DNA of 55,000 bases from Tubiluchus corallicola (lineage: Eukaryota; Priapulida; Priapulimorpha; Priapulimorphida; Tubiluchidae). Below, piece after piece: positions 11,998-25,260 of this stretch. Each line of letters opens with the position of its first letter. The first letter of the stretch is position 1. The stretch spans positions 1-55,000 of the forward strand of contig JAQGDQ010001022.1 of the NCBI GenBank assembly GCA_030141605.1. The letters are read 5' to 3'. The translations under genes were made by a program, and so were the position numbers. The notes below the pieces were generated by a model, which did no database searches, was not told where the DNA came from, and saw nothing but the letters and a program-made list of their open reading frames with translations.

Positions 11998-12644
11998 CCT
12001 TTGTCTTCGAATCCCTCTTGCTTCCTACCCATTCTACATATTCTATTTTCAAGTATTATATGCAGAAGATCGTTACTTTCTGTAGTTATCCTCCAACTTC
12101 CAAGTATGTCCTAATAATTCCAACTTCTATAGCTACGACACTATTGCGTGGGATGATGGAGCATACAAGTACAGACTCTATAATAAACATTTTACTGAAA
12201 ACTGTCTCCATGATGCTCGTGCTAATAATTATTTCCAGCTATAAAGTTACGCTAGAACAGCGTTTTCTTCAATGTGTTATGAATTATCTTTTTCCAACTT
12301 CGTGTAAAATTTATAAGTGGGATATAAGATACGTAGCTGTTAAGCCCTTTAATGACCATATGAAGTCGTGGTTGTTTTTTATATATGGCGTTTGAGATTT
12401 CTGTCTTACGTAGGTACAATATTTTCAGGAGAAATGTAGCAACTATTTTACCAAGCTAGATTGGTGAAAGCAAAATTAGGCGACATAGTTTAACACCAAA
12501 AAGAAACGGCGCTTTTTGGAAGCATTTTGGATAAATAACAACAGTGTGCGTGATGAAAGGGTTAAGATGTTAGGTAAAATTGTTAACTTCCTGTCTATTG
12601 CCACGGGGCGTACTAACCAGACTGAATCCGGCACCAACCAGAAA
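11540..12644. other. Intron 1 DNA with a CT-rich microsatellite
   Basis: A TCTC-rich tract fills 11866-12002. The flanks are AT-rich and hold no recognisable gene. Reading frames across the tract are low-complexity Leu/Ser. Confidence 0.7.
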
Positions 12645-13275
12645 ACTTCTGCTTAAATGAAGACAGGATGATTTTTCATATACTACCGCATTTTCGTGTC
12701 CGATAAAAAGTATACATTTTAACACAATTAATACTGCAAAAGCGTTTCTAGTAATTAAATAATAGATTAAAAACTTAATTAACGGTTGGCGAGCTCAAAT
12801 ATTAATGACGTCGCAAACTAGCATAATTTTCAACAGCAAAAATATTCCACGAGCGTGTTGCACGTGTTTGCGAAAGCGAAAATTGAAGTACAGTGCTACT
12901 GTAAGATATTCAGTGTGTTGTACTAAAACTAGGTAAGTTTTAAGATAAAATTTCAAATTTCAAATTTCAAATTTACCGCTGTGGTCAGGCATATGAGCTG
13001 TCGAACGTGTGTAGTTCGTCACAAACTAACACATCTGAACTGAAAGGAACAGCACCTGTTTTTGTGCAATGCGTTTCCGAAATGCAGGCGCTAGTGCCCG
13101 TCTAACTAGCGAATGATGAAATGCATGTAACAGCGAAGAATTAGTGGCGCGAACGTGAAATTGTGTTTGTGTGGTAATAATTCTTTCACCGAGTCATTTT
13201 TGAAAAAATAGTACGTTTTATTTCAATATTTAAAAGAGTAGATTGTTTTGCCCTACAGTTTAAGATTGGGTCCGG
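12645..13275 (-). mobile_element. MITE-like repeat R1, copy 3 (longest copy)
   Basis: The most complete copy of R1, on the minus strand. Its right end reads TAAAATAAAG and its left end reads TTAAATGAAGACAGGATG, both variants of the TTAAAGGAA(A/G)AC terminus. The length of about 630 bp and the absence of coding sequence fit a MITE. Confidence 0.8.
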
Positions 13276-14361
13276 CTTTATTTTAATCACTCGAGCAATT
13301 TAGCCCATATTGAACGCAAAATGTTCCATTTTTCAGACATTTGGACAAATGATGGTTTGCCACAAAACATTTGGACGCAGGTAGTCGTGGACAAACATAT
13401 TATTTGGACATATAGAGGCACAATTTGGACAATTAACCCTTGTACGAACAATATAGGACATTTGGACGTGTGCTGCAACGTGTGCCGGACATTTTCGTTG
13501 CCCAACGTTTTACAATTTTCATCTCATGTAGCCTCAACGATGAACAGCAACTGACCTTTGGTCAAGCAAGACGAAAATCAACGACAAACAAAATCATTCC
13601 CATTCTTCACGAATTACGTCAAAAGCTGTTTATATGTTTATTCAAAATTTGACGAAGAACTCCACAACATATTTAATAGTTTCTGAAAAACTTGGTAGCA
13701 ATCTGATCTGTCTGCATGAGTCTGATATTTTATTTTTAAACTAATATTAAACCAAATAGTTCGAGTTTTGTGTTCAAACGTTTTTGGTGAAATAAATTCA
13801 GGATAAGAAATATACCACATTGAATACGTAGTTGTACATAGCCAATACGTTTAGGCCCTTCCTTTGTTATGAAACCCTTAATCCACCCCTGGGATTATGG
13901 GGCTCCTACCTGCTGTTGTGTCAGACGGTGTGGGCTGATGCGTGCCTCATACGTCACAAACGAACCCTGCTTTGTTTTCTTTTTCGAACATTTGTTCTAA
14001 CTGATAAGAACAGCGTCATTGGTATGACCCGGTCAGGCAACGCAATTAGAACTTTTCATGTAAAAAGAAAAACTTGCGTCTTTTGATAATTTAACGTGAA
14101 ATTATGTCATCATACAAGGTTAATTATGCCAGGTACCTAATACGTCACTAGTTGTCTGGTACAGCTGACGCTGGACCTTGGTCTTGTGGGTGGTCATTCA
14201 CGTTTATCCTCCAACTTTCAGCTCTGGAGAGGTTATTGTTTTCTACCAAGCAGAATCATTATCTTCATCATCTTTTTTAATTACTCACAAAGATTATTAC
14301 TTGTTGCATTAATTATTTATACTAAAACTCACTACTGTATAAATTTTTATACCTGCAAGGG
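13276..14361. other. Intron 1 DNA with scattered TTTGGAC motifs
   Basis: No gene recognised. TTTGGAC occurs five times between 13339 and 13466 at irregular spacing of 20 to 40 bases, giving an IWT motif again and again in the + frame starting at 13321. Short frames at 13638-14086 match nothing I know. Confidence 0.4.
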
Positions 14362-14472
14362 ATGAATAATAATGACAATGATACAGTATTGATGATGATA
14401 ATAATAACAATGATGATGATAATGATGATAATAATAATGATGATGATGATGATGATGATGATTATGATGATT

Positions 14473-14511
<39 letters not shown>

Positions 14512-14539
14512 TTGATGTTGATGTTGATGTTGATGATGT

Positions 14540-14579
<40 letters not shown>

Positions 14580-14752
14580 AATGATAATGATAATGATAAT
14601 GATAATGATAATGATAATGATAATGATAATGATAACGATAACGATAACGATAACGATAACGATAACGATAACGATAACGATAACGATAACGATAACGATA
14701 ACGATAACGATAACGATAACGATAACGATAATGATAATAATAGTAATAATAT

Positions 14753-14797
<45 letters not shown>

Positions 14798-14835
14798 CAA
14801 AAATAATAAAAATAATAGTCGTCATCATCATCACC
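14362..14835. repeat. ATG / GATAAC / GATAAT microsatellite
   Basis: Blocks of (ATG)n, (TTGATG)n, (GATAAT)n and about 100 bp of (GATAAC)n, then GATAAT and ATAATA again. It ends about 140 bp before Ly6-A exon 2. Confidence 0.96.
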
Positions 14836-14971
14836 AAATCGTGGCTTAATTTCTAACGGAAAAAACATCAAGTGTTAATCACTGTTTTTCAGTTTCACTT
14901 TACATAATTTCACATCAATACATTTCTAGACATTTCAAAGTAAAAACTAAACATCTCGGTTCTATTTTCAG

Positions 14972-15112
14972 CATCCACTGTTTGCGTTGTTTGTGATTCA
15001 CGTTCAAATGAAGGATGTGGAGATCCATTCAAACCAAACGAGTACATGAGAGAAATAGAGTGCCCTTCCGGTTCCTGTAAAAAGATTACCAGTATTGCTA
15101 AAGTTGATGCTG
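14972..15112 (+). CDS. Ly6/uPAR protein A, exon 2 (first half of three-finger domain)
   Basis: The exon is bounded by TTTTCAG at 14971 and a G|GTAGGT donor, phase 1 at both ends, 141 bases. It encodes the first half of a Ly6/uPAR (three-finger) domain. The pattern C-x2-C-D-S, then GCGDPF, then C-P-S-G-S-C-K-K supplies cysteines 1 to 5. The CxxC pair, the Cys-x-Asp-Pro-Phe element and the following cysteines are the family hallmark. Spliced to exon 1 it follows the signal peptide directly. Members act outside the cell, usually tethered to the membrane, as modulators of ion channels, receptors or septate junctions; which of these applies here cannot be told. Confidence 0.9.
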
Positions 15113-15455
15113 GTAGGTAGTTTTTGTTTAGTCTTATAAACTAAAAACACAGAAAACAGGTATAAGTAACAGGGTTATATTTTGATTTAACTTCAAAATT
15201 TAAGGTTTCAAAATTCAAAAATTAATTACGTAGCTTTCGCTTATTTGGAAGACACTCGTGTTAACCAATCACAAAATTTTCAAATTCTTTTTTCCTTGTG
15301 AAACTTTTAATGACAAGGATTTTGACGCCCAAGACTTTAATAGCTTATTTTCGTTGTGTCCATACGCTTTGCCCTTTTTCTGATTTGTCAAACAATATAT
15401 TTTGTCTATGAATTTGCAATGTTCTAAAATATTACCGCCAATTTTTTCGGTGATA

Positions 15456-15785
<330 letters not shown>

Positions 15786-15814
15786 TGAGTTAACAGGCGT
15801 TAACAGGCTTGAAG

Positions 15815-16400
15815 AACAAGAAAAGGGGCAAATGAAGTAGGTTTCCGAAAAATCGCCATTATACTACTTTACAACAATTTTACGCCAATTCGCACTCGTG
15901 TTGAAAGGAATTTTTGTTTGTTTTCATTTTAAATTTCCCGCAATTCTGTCCCGATCACGCCATTACATGACGTCATATACGCACGACTTAAATCAGGGGA
16001 AGAAAAGGAAATGTTAAACTAAGTCCTAAAAAACTTTCCATGCAAATCTATATTAGTCGGCATTTCGCTTACCTGCTTCAAAGATTTACGTAACTAGAAA
16101 AGAAAATTATTAATTATTTAAAATGTTTTTACCAATTGGTAAAATGTCGCTGACTCACCCTCCAGGGTGCACCACTCACTAACCAAAAACGTACTTTTAA
16201 TCTTATTGAGAAGATACAGTAATTTAAAATTTTACTTAGTTAGTGACATGTGCACTACAAATGCTATGATTATTTTTTCAAACTTTACACAAAGTTATCT
16301 AGGCTTGTTTCAAATGACCTGTCGTGAAAATGGCTGCGTCTAACGGTCATCCGAGAGTTTAGCTTTACAGGCTTTATATATTACTGCCGACGCAAGCCAT
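15815..16400 (+). mobile_element. Interspersed repeat R2, copy 1
   Basis: Shares long blocks with 29520-29990 and 36205-36600: GGGGAAGAAAAGGAAATGTT, CTAGAAAAGAAAATTATTAA, GCACCACTCACTAACCAAAA and GGCTGCGTCTAACGGTCAT. A fragment is also at 33235-33360. It is non-coding, probably a nonautonomous transposon. Confidence 0.8.
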
Positions 16401-17003
16401 GTACGGAATAAGGTAGTTTGTATTTGATATAAAATTTCGAAGACGAATTTTTGAAGCTTCATGCAAGTGGAGGGTTTTCTTGCACTTTGAAAATTTTAAA
16501 AAATTCTATCAAATTTGCAGTGAGAAATTTCACACCAACAAAATGAATCGAAATTGTTTTCATTCATAACTATTCGGTTATCCAATTCCATTTTTGAAAA
16601 CTGCTAAACTTTAATATCCTGTCTGTGGATAATTGCTGTTAAGATAAATGTTCAGCCTCAGTAACGTGTTGTTTAATACGGGTCCAGTGACTTCTATACC
16701 AAAGCCGCCGTTGCGTAATTTTCCATATGTTAATGTTATGTTGATCACGTGTGCCGCGTATCGCTCGTTCGCACGCGGTAAATGCGTTTGTGATCATTTT
16801 GTTGGTGGTCAGATCAACTTTCATCTGTTTACGTTACTGAATGTCGCTTGATCCCGTCTTGTAATAACACTGTCCTGGAGATTAGGGATCTTTGTCATTA
16901 ATTTAGGGAATCTGGATCCGACGAAAGAGGACACAATATTACCAACTTTCGAGAACACAGAGATTTATTAATAAAGTGTTGGTCCCGCTTATTTTGCATC
17001 ATA

Positions 17004-17004
<1 letters not shown>
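16401..17004. other. Intron 2 DNA, no gene seen
   Basis: AT-rich unique sequence. Overlapping short frames at 16639-16851 on both strands show no family features. Confidence 0.45.
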
Positions 17005-17260
<256 letters not shown>

Positions 17261-17267
17261 AGATTGC

Positions 17268-19196
17268 TCGATTACATATCTAATGTCTAGAGTAGTTTGT
17301 CAGCAGAAGTCGAGCAAGCATTATAAGACAGCAGTTTTAAACTGAGCAAAACGTCAGTGTGTTCGATTACGTATCTAATGTCTAGAGTAGTTTTTCAGCA
17401 GAAGTTGAGCAAGCATTATAAGACAGTAGTTTTGAACTGAGCAAAACGTCAGTGTGTTCGATTACGTATCTAATGTCTAGAGTAGTTTGTCAGCAGAAGT
17501 TGAGCAAGCATTATAAGACAGCAGTTTTAAACTGAGCAAAAACGTCAGTGTGTTCGATTACGTATCTAATGTCTAGAGTAGTTTGTTAGCAGAAGTTGGG
17601 CAAGAATTATAAGACAGCAGTTTTGAACTGAGCAAAAACGTCAGAGTGTTCGATTACATATCTAATGTCTAGAGTAGTTTGTTAGCAGAAGTTGAGCAAG
17701 CATTATAAGACAGTAGTTTTGAACTGAGCAAAACGTCAGTGTGTTCGATTACATATCTAATGTCTAGAGTGGTTTGTCAACAGAAGTTGAGCAAGCATTA
17801 TAAGACAGCAGTTTTAAACTGAGCAAAAACGTCAGTGTGTTCGATTATATATCTAATGTCTAGAGTAGTTTGTCAACAGAAGTTGAGCAAGCATTATAAG
17901 ACAGCAGTTTTAAACTGAGCAAAAACGTCAGTGTGTTCGATTACATATCTAATGTCTAGAGTAGTTTGTCAACAGAAGTTGAGCAAGCATTATAAGACAG
18001 CAGTTTTAAACTGAGCAAAAACGTCAGTGTGTTCGATTACGTATCTAATGTCTAGAGTAGTTTGTCAACAGAAGTTGAGCAAGCATTATAAGACAGCAGT
18101 TTTAAACTGAGCAAAAACGTCAGAGTGTTCGATTACATATCTAATGTCTAGAGTACTTTGTTAGCAGAAGTTGAGCAAGGATTATAAGACAGTAGTTTTG
18201 AACTGAGCAAAAACGTCAGTGTGTTCGATTACATATCTAATGTCTAGAGTAGTTTGTTAGCAGAAGTTGAGCAAGGATTATAAGACAGCAGTTTTGAACT
18301 GAACAAAAGCGTCAGTGTGTTCGATTACATATCTAATGTCTAGAGTAGTTTGTTAGCAGAAGTTGAGCAAGCATTATAAGACAGCAGTTTTGAACTGAGC
18401 AAAAACGTCAGTGTGTTCGATTACATATCTAATGTCTAGAGTAGTTTGTCAGCAGAAGTTGAACAAGCATTATAAGACAGTAGTTTTGAACTGAACAAAA
18501 CGTCAGTGTGTTCGATTACATATCTAATGTCTAGAGTAGTTTGTTAGCAGAAGTTGAGCAAGGATTATAAGACAGTAGTTTTGAACTGAGCAAAACGTCA
18601 GTGTGTTCGATTACATATCTAATGTCTAGAGTAGTTTGTCAACAGAAGTTGAACAAGCATTATAAGACAGCAGTTTTGAACTGAGCAAAAACGTCAGTGT
18701 GTTCGATTACATATCTAATGTCTAGAGTAGTTTGTTAGCAGAAGTTGAACAAGCATTATAAGACAGCAGTTTTGAACTGAGCAAAAACGTCAGTGTGTTC
18801 GATTACATATGTAATGTCTAGAGTAGTTTGTCAACAGAAGTTGAGCAAGCATTATAAGACAGCAGTTTTGAACTGAGCAAAACGTCAGTGTGTTCGATTA
18901 CATATCTAATGTCTAGAGTAGTTTGTCAGCAGAAGTTGAGCAAGCATTATAAGACAGCAGTTTTAAACTGAACAAAACGTCAGTGTGCTCGATTACATAT
19001 CTAATGTCTAGAGTAGTTTGTTAGCAGAAGTTGAGCAAGCATTATAAGACAGCAGTTTTGAACTGAGCGAAAACGTCAGTGTGTTCGATTACATATCTAA
19101 TGTCTAGAGCAGTTTGTTAGCAGAAGTTGAGCAAGCATTATAAGACAGTAGTTTTGAACTGAGCAAAAACGTCAGAGTGTTCGATTACATATCTAA
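17268..19196. repeat. 95/96-bp satellite, about 20 copies, in Ly6-A intron 2
   Basis: The unit starts TCGATTACATATCTAATGTC and contains TAGAGTAGTTTG, GCAAGCATTATAAGACAG and GAGCAAAAACGTCAGTGTGT. Copies are 95 or 96 bp, depending on AAAACG or AAAAACG. Variant positions (TTAGC/TCAAC/TCAGC, TAAAC/TGAAC) occur in runs, which suggests local unequal exchange. Confidence 0.97.
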
Positions 19197-20170
19197 CTCC
19201 CCCATGTTTCTTCACAAACATGAAAACCATCTGTCTGAGCGCGTTAACTTCATTCACGTTCACGTCTCATACGATGTAGCTACTGTTATTTCTGGACTCC
19301 AAAAAACGTCTAATCTGCTTGTGCATAGTTAGCAATTAGTAACTACGGTTACACATGACAAGTTGGAACGTACAGGATATCACTCTAATCTGAACGGCTG
19401 CTATCAGCTCGCGTGCCCTGCATAATTAATCATAATCAGTGATCGGGAAGCTTTAAATTTCTGGGAACATTCCAGGTTCTCATCCCCGGAACACCTGGAT
19501 AGTGAGCTGATGAAGTAGGTGATGAGAAGCAGGCACGCAATAGTGATACCCGAGTGAAGGGAGGTCGTATATTATTGCTTTTATGTCTAGATTGTCACAA
19601 CATGGCATAAAACAAGATATTTAGTGAAAATAAACTTGAATTTCAACATCATCTCTTAGTTTTGTTTTAACAAATATATTTCTATAAATGTGAGATTTGT
19701 CTGAACATAAATATTTTATTTATTACTTAACTTTTGCTAAGTATTTTTTCCTTATTTTTTATTATTGCCTGTACGCGACTGAGACGCCAAGCGCTCTATT
19801 TAAAGGTTGAAACTGATTGATGGCGTACTGTAGATAGAATACAGAGATTCTGTAATTATGGAGAAACCCAAACTGAAAATCACATTTTGATGGACTGTCA
19901 TTTAACAATTGAAATTCAACAATGTTGACTTTACATCATCATTAAAGTCAATTATGAATAGTAATTTTATGTTTGAGATCTGTTTCAACATTTCTAAGAA
20001 TTTATAAATAAGAAAACGTACTAATTTTTGCAAGTACCATAAATAAAACTTCTGTACGCTCAGCTCAGTCATTATCATATCTTTTTTTGACACTGAATGA
20101 AAATCTGTTATTGTAGACTTTTTAAACCTTTGCCTTGTTAAAGACTGTAAATATTAATTTTATGATAATT
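19197..20170. other. Intron 2 DNA, no gene seen
   Basis: Mixed unique sequence after the satellite. The 63-codon minus frame at 19902-20093 has no recognisable motif. Confidence 0.45.
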
Positions 20171-20173
20171 AAC

Positions 20174-20845
<672 letters not shown>

Positions 20846-21342
20846 GGTACGCAATTCGTATGCACTGTATTGTAAAAAATATTGTCAACTGCTTTCAAAA
20901 AGTTGAAATTGCAACAACATTGACAATTTTAGAACCTTTGAGTCTTCCAGATTCGAGTTGGTCTTCGTATCATAATAATTTGTTTAACTTGTGCAGGTGG
21001 AAATGAATAATTTTCATTGTCTGTGGACGTGCCACGCCCACAAGTCTCACGTAACAAAGGAAGAAAAGAACGCATTTTCAACTTTCTGTGCTTTTCTTGA
21101 ACCCAATGATAACTCGTTCAAGTTTTGTCATTCACAATTCTCCTCATTCATCTCGCCTTTTGACTTTTTCTTGTTGTTTTTTGCGCCTTCGGAAATAGAT
21201 TTTCATAATTTCCATTTCCGGTGGCTCATCTTAGGTATAATTGCGAGGCGTCATCCTGCCCAAGCTTGAATGAATGAATGAATGAAAGACAGTCGGCTGG
21301 TCGTCTGTCAAGTTTAATAGCAAACTGGAGTTCAAGCGTGGG
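20846..21342. other. Intron 2 DNA, no gene assigned
   Basis: A 92-codon + frame (20991-21269) is Phe/Ser/His rich with no family signature. An acceptor-like GTGCAG at about 20992-20997 is the only splice-like feature. It is left unassigned. Confidence 0.35.
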
Positions 21343-21972
21343 TAGGGGCGTAGCAAGTGCTTGTGGTACCCGGGGGCAAAGAACTTTTGGCACCCTATTC
21401 CTTAAATGTTTAGATCATTTGTTTCGTGAGTAAAGCCACAAACTGTGCGCGTTTTTTGCGTCCCTGAGCCCGACTTTCCTTTCTTGACATGATGGGATAA
21501 AGATAAACAAATTTTTCTAAGAATCATTCTGTGTTTGATTTGTGGTACTGCAGCAGAGTAACTCTTTTCTATGCATTAGTTGCTCATAACACTAATGTCA
21601 TAAAGCATTCAGCTCCAGCATTAAAACATGCAAAGATTATGAAAGATACAGAACACTACAGGTTTTCACAATAATAGAATCAGCATTTAGAGAAACGTCA
21701 TTGTTTCTCTGTGGCTAGGCCTGCTGCGACACACACCGTTAAGTAACAACATTAACTTTTTTTCTAGGTTGTATGTAGTAATTAAGTCAGCTATGATGAT
21801 TTCCGACTGGGCAATTTTGTTTTAGTTTGAAAACTTTTCTTAATTGTTTTGTTAATGTCCGATTAGTAATTAATAATTAACAGTCATTGAAATGTAGAAG
21901 AATTTTGCACCTTCTCAGCCCTTGCACCCCGGGGGCGCTTGCCCCGGTCACCCCCACCTGGCTACGCCTCTG
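21343..21972. mobile_element. Nonautonomous hAT-like element with 8-bp TSD
   Basis: A 630-bp element with imperfect terminal inverted repeats: TAGGGGCGTAGC on the left and GCTACGCCTCTG on the right. It is flanked on both sides by the direct repeat AGCGTGGG (21335-21342 and 21973-21980). An 8-bp target duplication and short CAG-type termini are diagnostic of hAT transposons. No transposase frame remains, so it needs an enzyme in trans. Confidence 0.9.
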
Positions 21973-22175
21973 AGCGTGGGTTGAAGTAATACGTGTATTG
22001 TTGTTAACTTGATGTACAACTTGGCATCACGCGTCCTGTCGCTGTGTTTGATTTTGTGGCGCAGCATCAGAAGTTTGTTAAACCGCTGCTAGTGTCGTAA
22101 AACAAATCTCATACTTCCTTATCCATTAATAAAACGTTACAGCTTGTTTGATTTTACTTGATTTGCTCTGCTGAA

Positions 22176-22936
22176 AATATAATATAATATAATATAATAT
22201 AATATAATATAATATAATATAATATAATATAATATAATATAATATAATATAATATAGTATAGTATAGTATAGTATAGTGTAGTATAGTATAGTATAGTAT
22301 AGTATAGTATAGTATAGTATAGTATAGTATAGTATAGTATAGTATAGTATAGTATAGTATAGTATAGTATAGTATAGTATAGTATAGTATAGTATAGTAT
22401 AGTATAGTATAGTATAGCATAGCATAGCATAGCATAGCATAGCATAGCAGAGCAGAGCAGTAGAGTAGAGTAGAGTGTAATGCAATGTAATGTAATGTAA
22501 TATCATATCATATCATATCATATCATATCATATCATATCATATCATATCATATCATATCATATCATATCATATCATATCATATCATATCATATCATATCA
22601 TATCATATCATATCATATCATATCATATCATATCATATCATATCATACCATACCATACCATACCATACCATACCATACCATATCATATCATACCATACCA
22701 TACCATACCATACCATACCATACCATATCATATCATATCATATCATATCATATCATATCATATCATATCATATCATATCATACCATACCATACCATACCA
22801 TACCATATGATATCATATCATATCATATAACACAACACAACACAGCACAACACAACACAACACAACACAACACAACACAACACAACACAACACAACACAA
22901 CACAACATAACGTAACATAACATAACATAACATAAA
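22176..22936. repeat. Mosaic pentanucleotide satellite
   Basis: Successive homogenised blocks of one 5-bp lattice: (ATAAT)n, (AGTAT)n, (AGCAT)n, (ATATC)n interleaved with (ATACC)n, then (CAACA)n and (CATAA)n. Each transition is a single-base change of the unit. Confidence 0.97.
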
Positions 22937-22938
22937 AT

Positions 22939-23160
22939 AAGTAGGTAGGTAGGTAGGTAGGTAGGTAGGTAGGTAGGTAAGTAAGTAAGTAAGTAAGTAG
23001 ATAGGTAGTAGGTAGGTAGGTAGATGGGTAGGTAGGTAGGTAGGTAGGTAGGTAGGTAGGTAGGTAGGTAGGTAGGTAGGTAGGCAGGTAATTAGGTAGG
23101 GAAGTAAGTAAGTAAGTAAGTAAGCAAGCAAGCAAGCAAGTAAGGAAGCAAGCAAGTAAA
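22939..23160. repeat. (GTAG)n/(GTAA)n/(GCAA)n tetranucleotide satellite
   Basis: Mostly GTAG with GTAA and GCAA variants at the ends. It adjoins the pentanucleotide satellite directly. Confidence 0.95.
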
Positions 23161-23813
23161 CAATGAAATACAAGTAGAAAAAGAAAAACGCCCATCTATG
23201 CACTAAACACGAATCAAACGATTCAGACCTCCTACCTCAGTTTAATAGGACAAAAGAAGCATTTAAGCGCATTCTTTCCATACCGTCTATTAACTTCTCA
23301 ACTTGTTATGAAAGATTTTACGGGTTCTTATCGCTTGGAGGTTGAAACTGAATCTGCCGGGCACAGATAACCACAGTTAGCAAACACGGCTACTGCTTGC
23401 AACCTTGTCATATCGTGTGCCTACGTCGTAAACAAACGGTGATATAAGTAACACTTCACAGCTTACGTTTAATAAACTGTTTGAAATGTTGATGTGGTTT
23501 GATTGGAGTTGTAAATGTTAAATGAATGTGTGAAATGCACGGCATTTATATGTGTTGCATTGTGGGATACGTTATTGAATTTAACCCTTAACTGATCACA
23601 GGATTTTATATTACAATAAAGACCAATCAGGGTAAAAAATTACCCCATGAAAGTTTTGCTTAAAAAGTGTTACTAACTGGACAGAGTGACCAGTTGGTAA
23701 TTGAGAAGCTCCTATTAGTACAAAACCAAGTTCTGGGTCAAGTTGTTGTAGATATATGAGGTCACCAAGGATAAAAAAGGTTTCCACCATTGCACTATAC
23801 TGTTTACGCTATA
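23161..23813. other. Intron 2 DNA, no gene seen
   Basis: Unique sequence. I see no gene or repeat that I can place. Confidence 0.4.
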
Positions 23814-24440
23814 TTAATTTAAGTTTGGTTTATCAAGTGTCGCGAAAAATTTTATAATAGCCCGAAGATGTTCACTGTTTAATTCTAAGACATCCACTTT
23901 GTCTTCATGTTGTGTTTTGTTTCTCTCGGAAGGCTCGTAGAGAAAACCAGAAAACACTTCGTCAAATCAAACTAGTTTATTAAGCGAGAATTCTACAACA
24001 CAAAAGTATGAAGGAACACGAAATGTTTACAGTAAACGTGAAAATCTGGAAAACGTTTGAGGGTATCTGAAAATGTAAGTATACAAGAGAATGTGTAAGT
24101 GGCGTCCGTGTGAATCTGTGTGTGAGTGTGTCTCAGCGGCCTGCTTCTTCTTATATAGCGTGCCAGGGAACATTCTAGACGTTTCCTTCTAGAACATTCT
24201 ACAACGTAAGACGATTATTCTATTGGAACATTCTACAATGTTCTATTTAATTCTAATAGATGCCAGCGATCTCCACAACACTTCACTTGCTGGATCGTCT
24301 AAAATTTTATCTTCATCAGCTTCAAGCTTAGTCACCTGTGCAGCTAAAGTTCCCGCCATGTTACTAAATGAAGAATGGCCACAAAAATGAAATTTCCACA
24401 TCAGATCGTTAGAAAAATCTCTTTGCAGCGGTGTAGGCAT
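23814..24440 (-). pseudogene. Unidentified 82-codon frame split by a solo LTR
   Basis: On the minus strand a frame starts at 24440 and reaches the LTR boundary at 24281. When the LTR and one copy of the 5-bp target duplication are ignored, the same frame continues without a break from 23902 to a TAA at 23814-23816. Together the parts total 249 bases, 82 codons. The predicted peptide is acidic in the middle (Leu-Glu-Ala-Asp-Glu-Asp), with a hydrophobic patch near its end. An internal ATG with a good context (AACATGGCGG) at about 24359 could be the true start. I do not recognise the family. Survival of the frame on both sides of an insertion suggests it was coding before the insertion; chance is possible at this length. 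Confidence 0.45.
23908..24280 (-). mobile_element. Solo LTR, copy 2 of a ~370-bp family
   Basis: A 373-bp sequence bounded by TGTTG...CAACA in both readings and flanked by the direct repeat CTTCA (23903-23907 and 24281-24285), a 5-bp target duplication. It is homologous along its length to the LTR at 45163-45529 in reverse orientation. On the minus strand it has a TATATAA box (24151-24157) with heat-shock-element modules upstream (24168-24175, 24187-24199, 24226-24243). No internal retroelement sequence is attached, so it is a solo LTR left by LTR-LTR recombination. Confidence 0.92.
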
Positions 24441-24762
24441 AAATTGGACGTTTACAGCACTTCTCAGTTGTCAAAATAAACATAATGTTGCTGCCAGAAA
24501 GAAAAGTACTTCTATGTAAATTACAAAATTTTTCCCATGTAAACGACAAAGAGGGATAATGAATTATCCAAGATCAGGTTGTATCTGGCGCTTGTGCTTT
24601 GTAAAAAGACGCGTTAAAGCACAAGAAAACGCTTCATAAATATAAAGCTTTAAAAATTCATTTTGAAATTTTATATTTCTTACATACTGCCTTTTTGCAT
24701 ACAGGACTTCAATCGACAGTAACGCTGTATAAAACATGTAAATTTAAACACCCGCGATGACC
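24441..24762. other. Intron 2 DNA, no gene seen
   Basis: AT-rich unique DNA without recognisable features. It may be the 5' flank of the split frame described at 23814-24440. Confidence 0.35.
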
Positions 24763-25260
24763 GTTAGAGCGAACTTAAATCTTAAAGGAAAACATGATGC
24801 TTCCTCATTTTGAAGTACGGTAAAAACTACACATTTTAAGATCATTAATACCGGAAAAGCGTTTCTGATAATTAAATAATCGATTAAAATGGCAATTAAT
24901 GGAGGGGCGAGCCCAACTATTGATGACATCACAAACGAACATAATTTTCAACAACAAAAATATTCCATGAGCGTGTTGCACGTGTTTATGAAAGTAAAAA
25001 TTGACGTGCAGTGCTACTATAAGATATTCAGTGTGTTGTACTGAAACTAGGCATGTTTTAAGATGAAAATTCAAATTTCAAATTTACTGCTGTGCTCACG
25101 TATGAGCTGCCGAACGTGTGTTGTACATCACAAACGAACAGATCTGAACTGAGAGGTGCGGCACCTGCCTTTTGTGCAACGCGTTTCCGAAATAGCAGCT
25201 ATTTTAAAAAATACATTGCTTTGATCTACACTTCAAGATTGGGTACGCTTTTCCTTTAAT
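24763..25260 (-). mobile_element. MITE-like repeat R1, copy 4
   Basis: Minus-strand R1 with both ends recognisable: CTTAAAGGAAAACATGATG at the left and CTTTTCCTTTAA at the right, giving TTAAAGGAAAA-type inverted termini. It lacks part of the proximal section found in copy 3. Confidence 0.8.
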
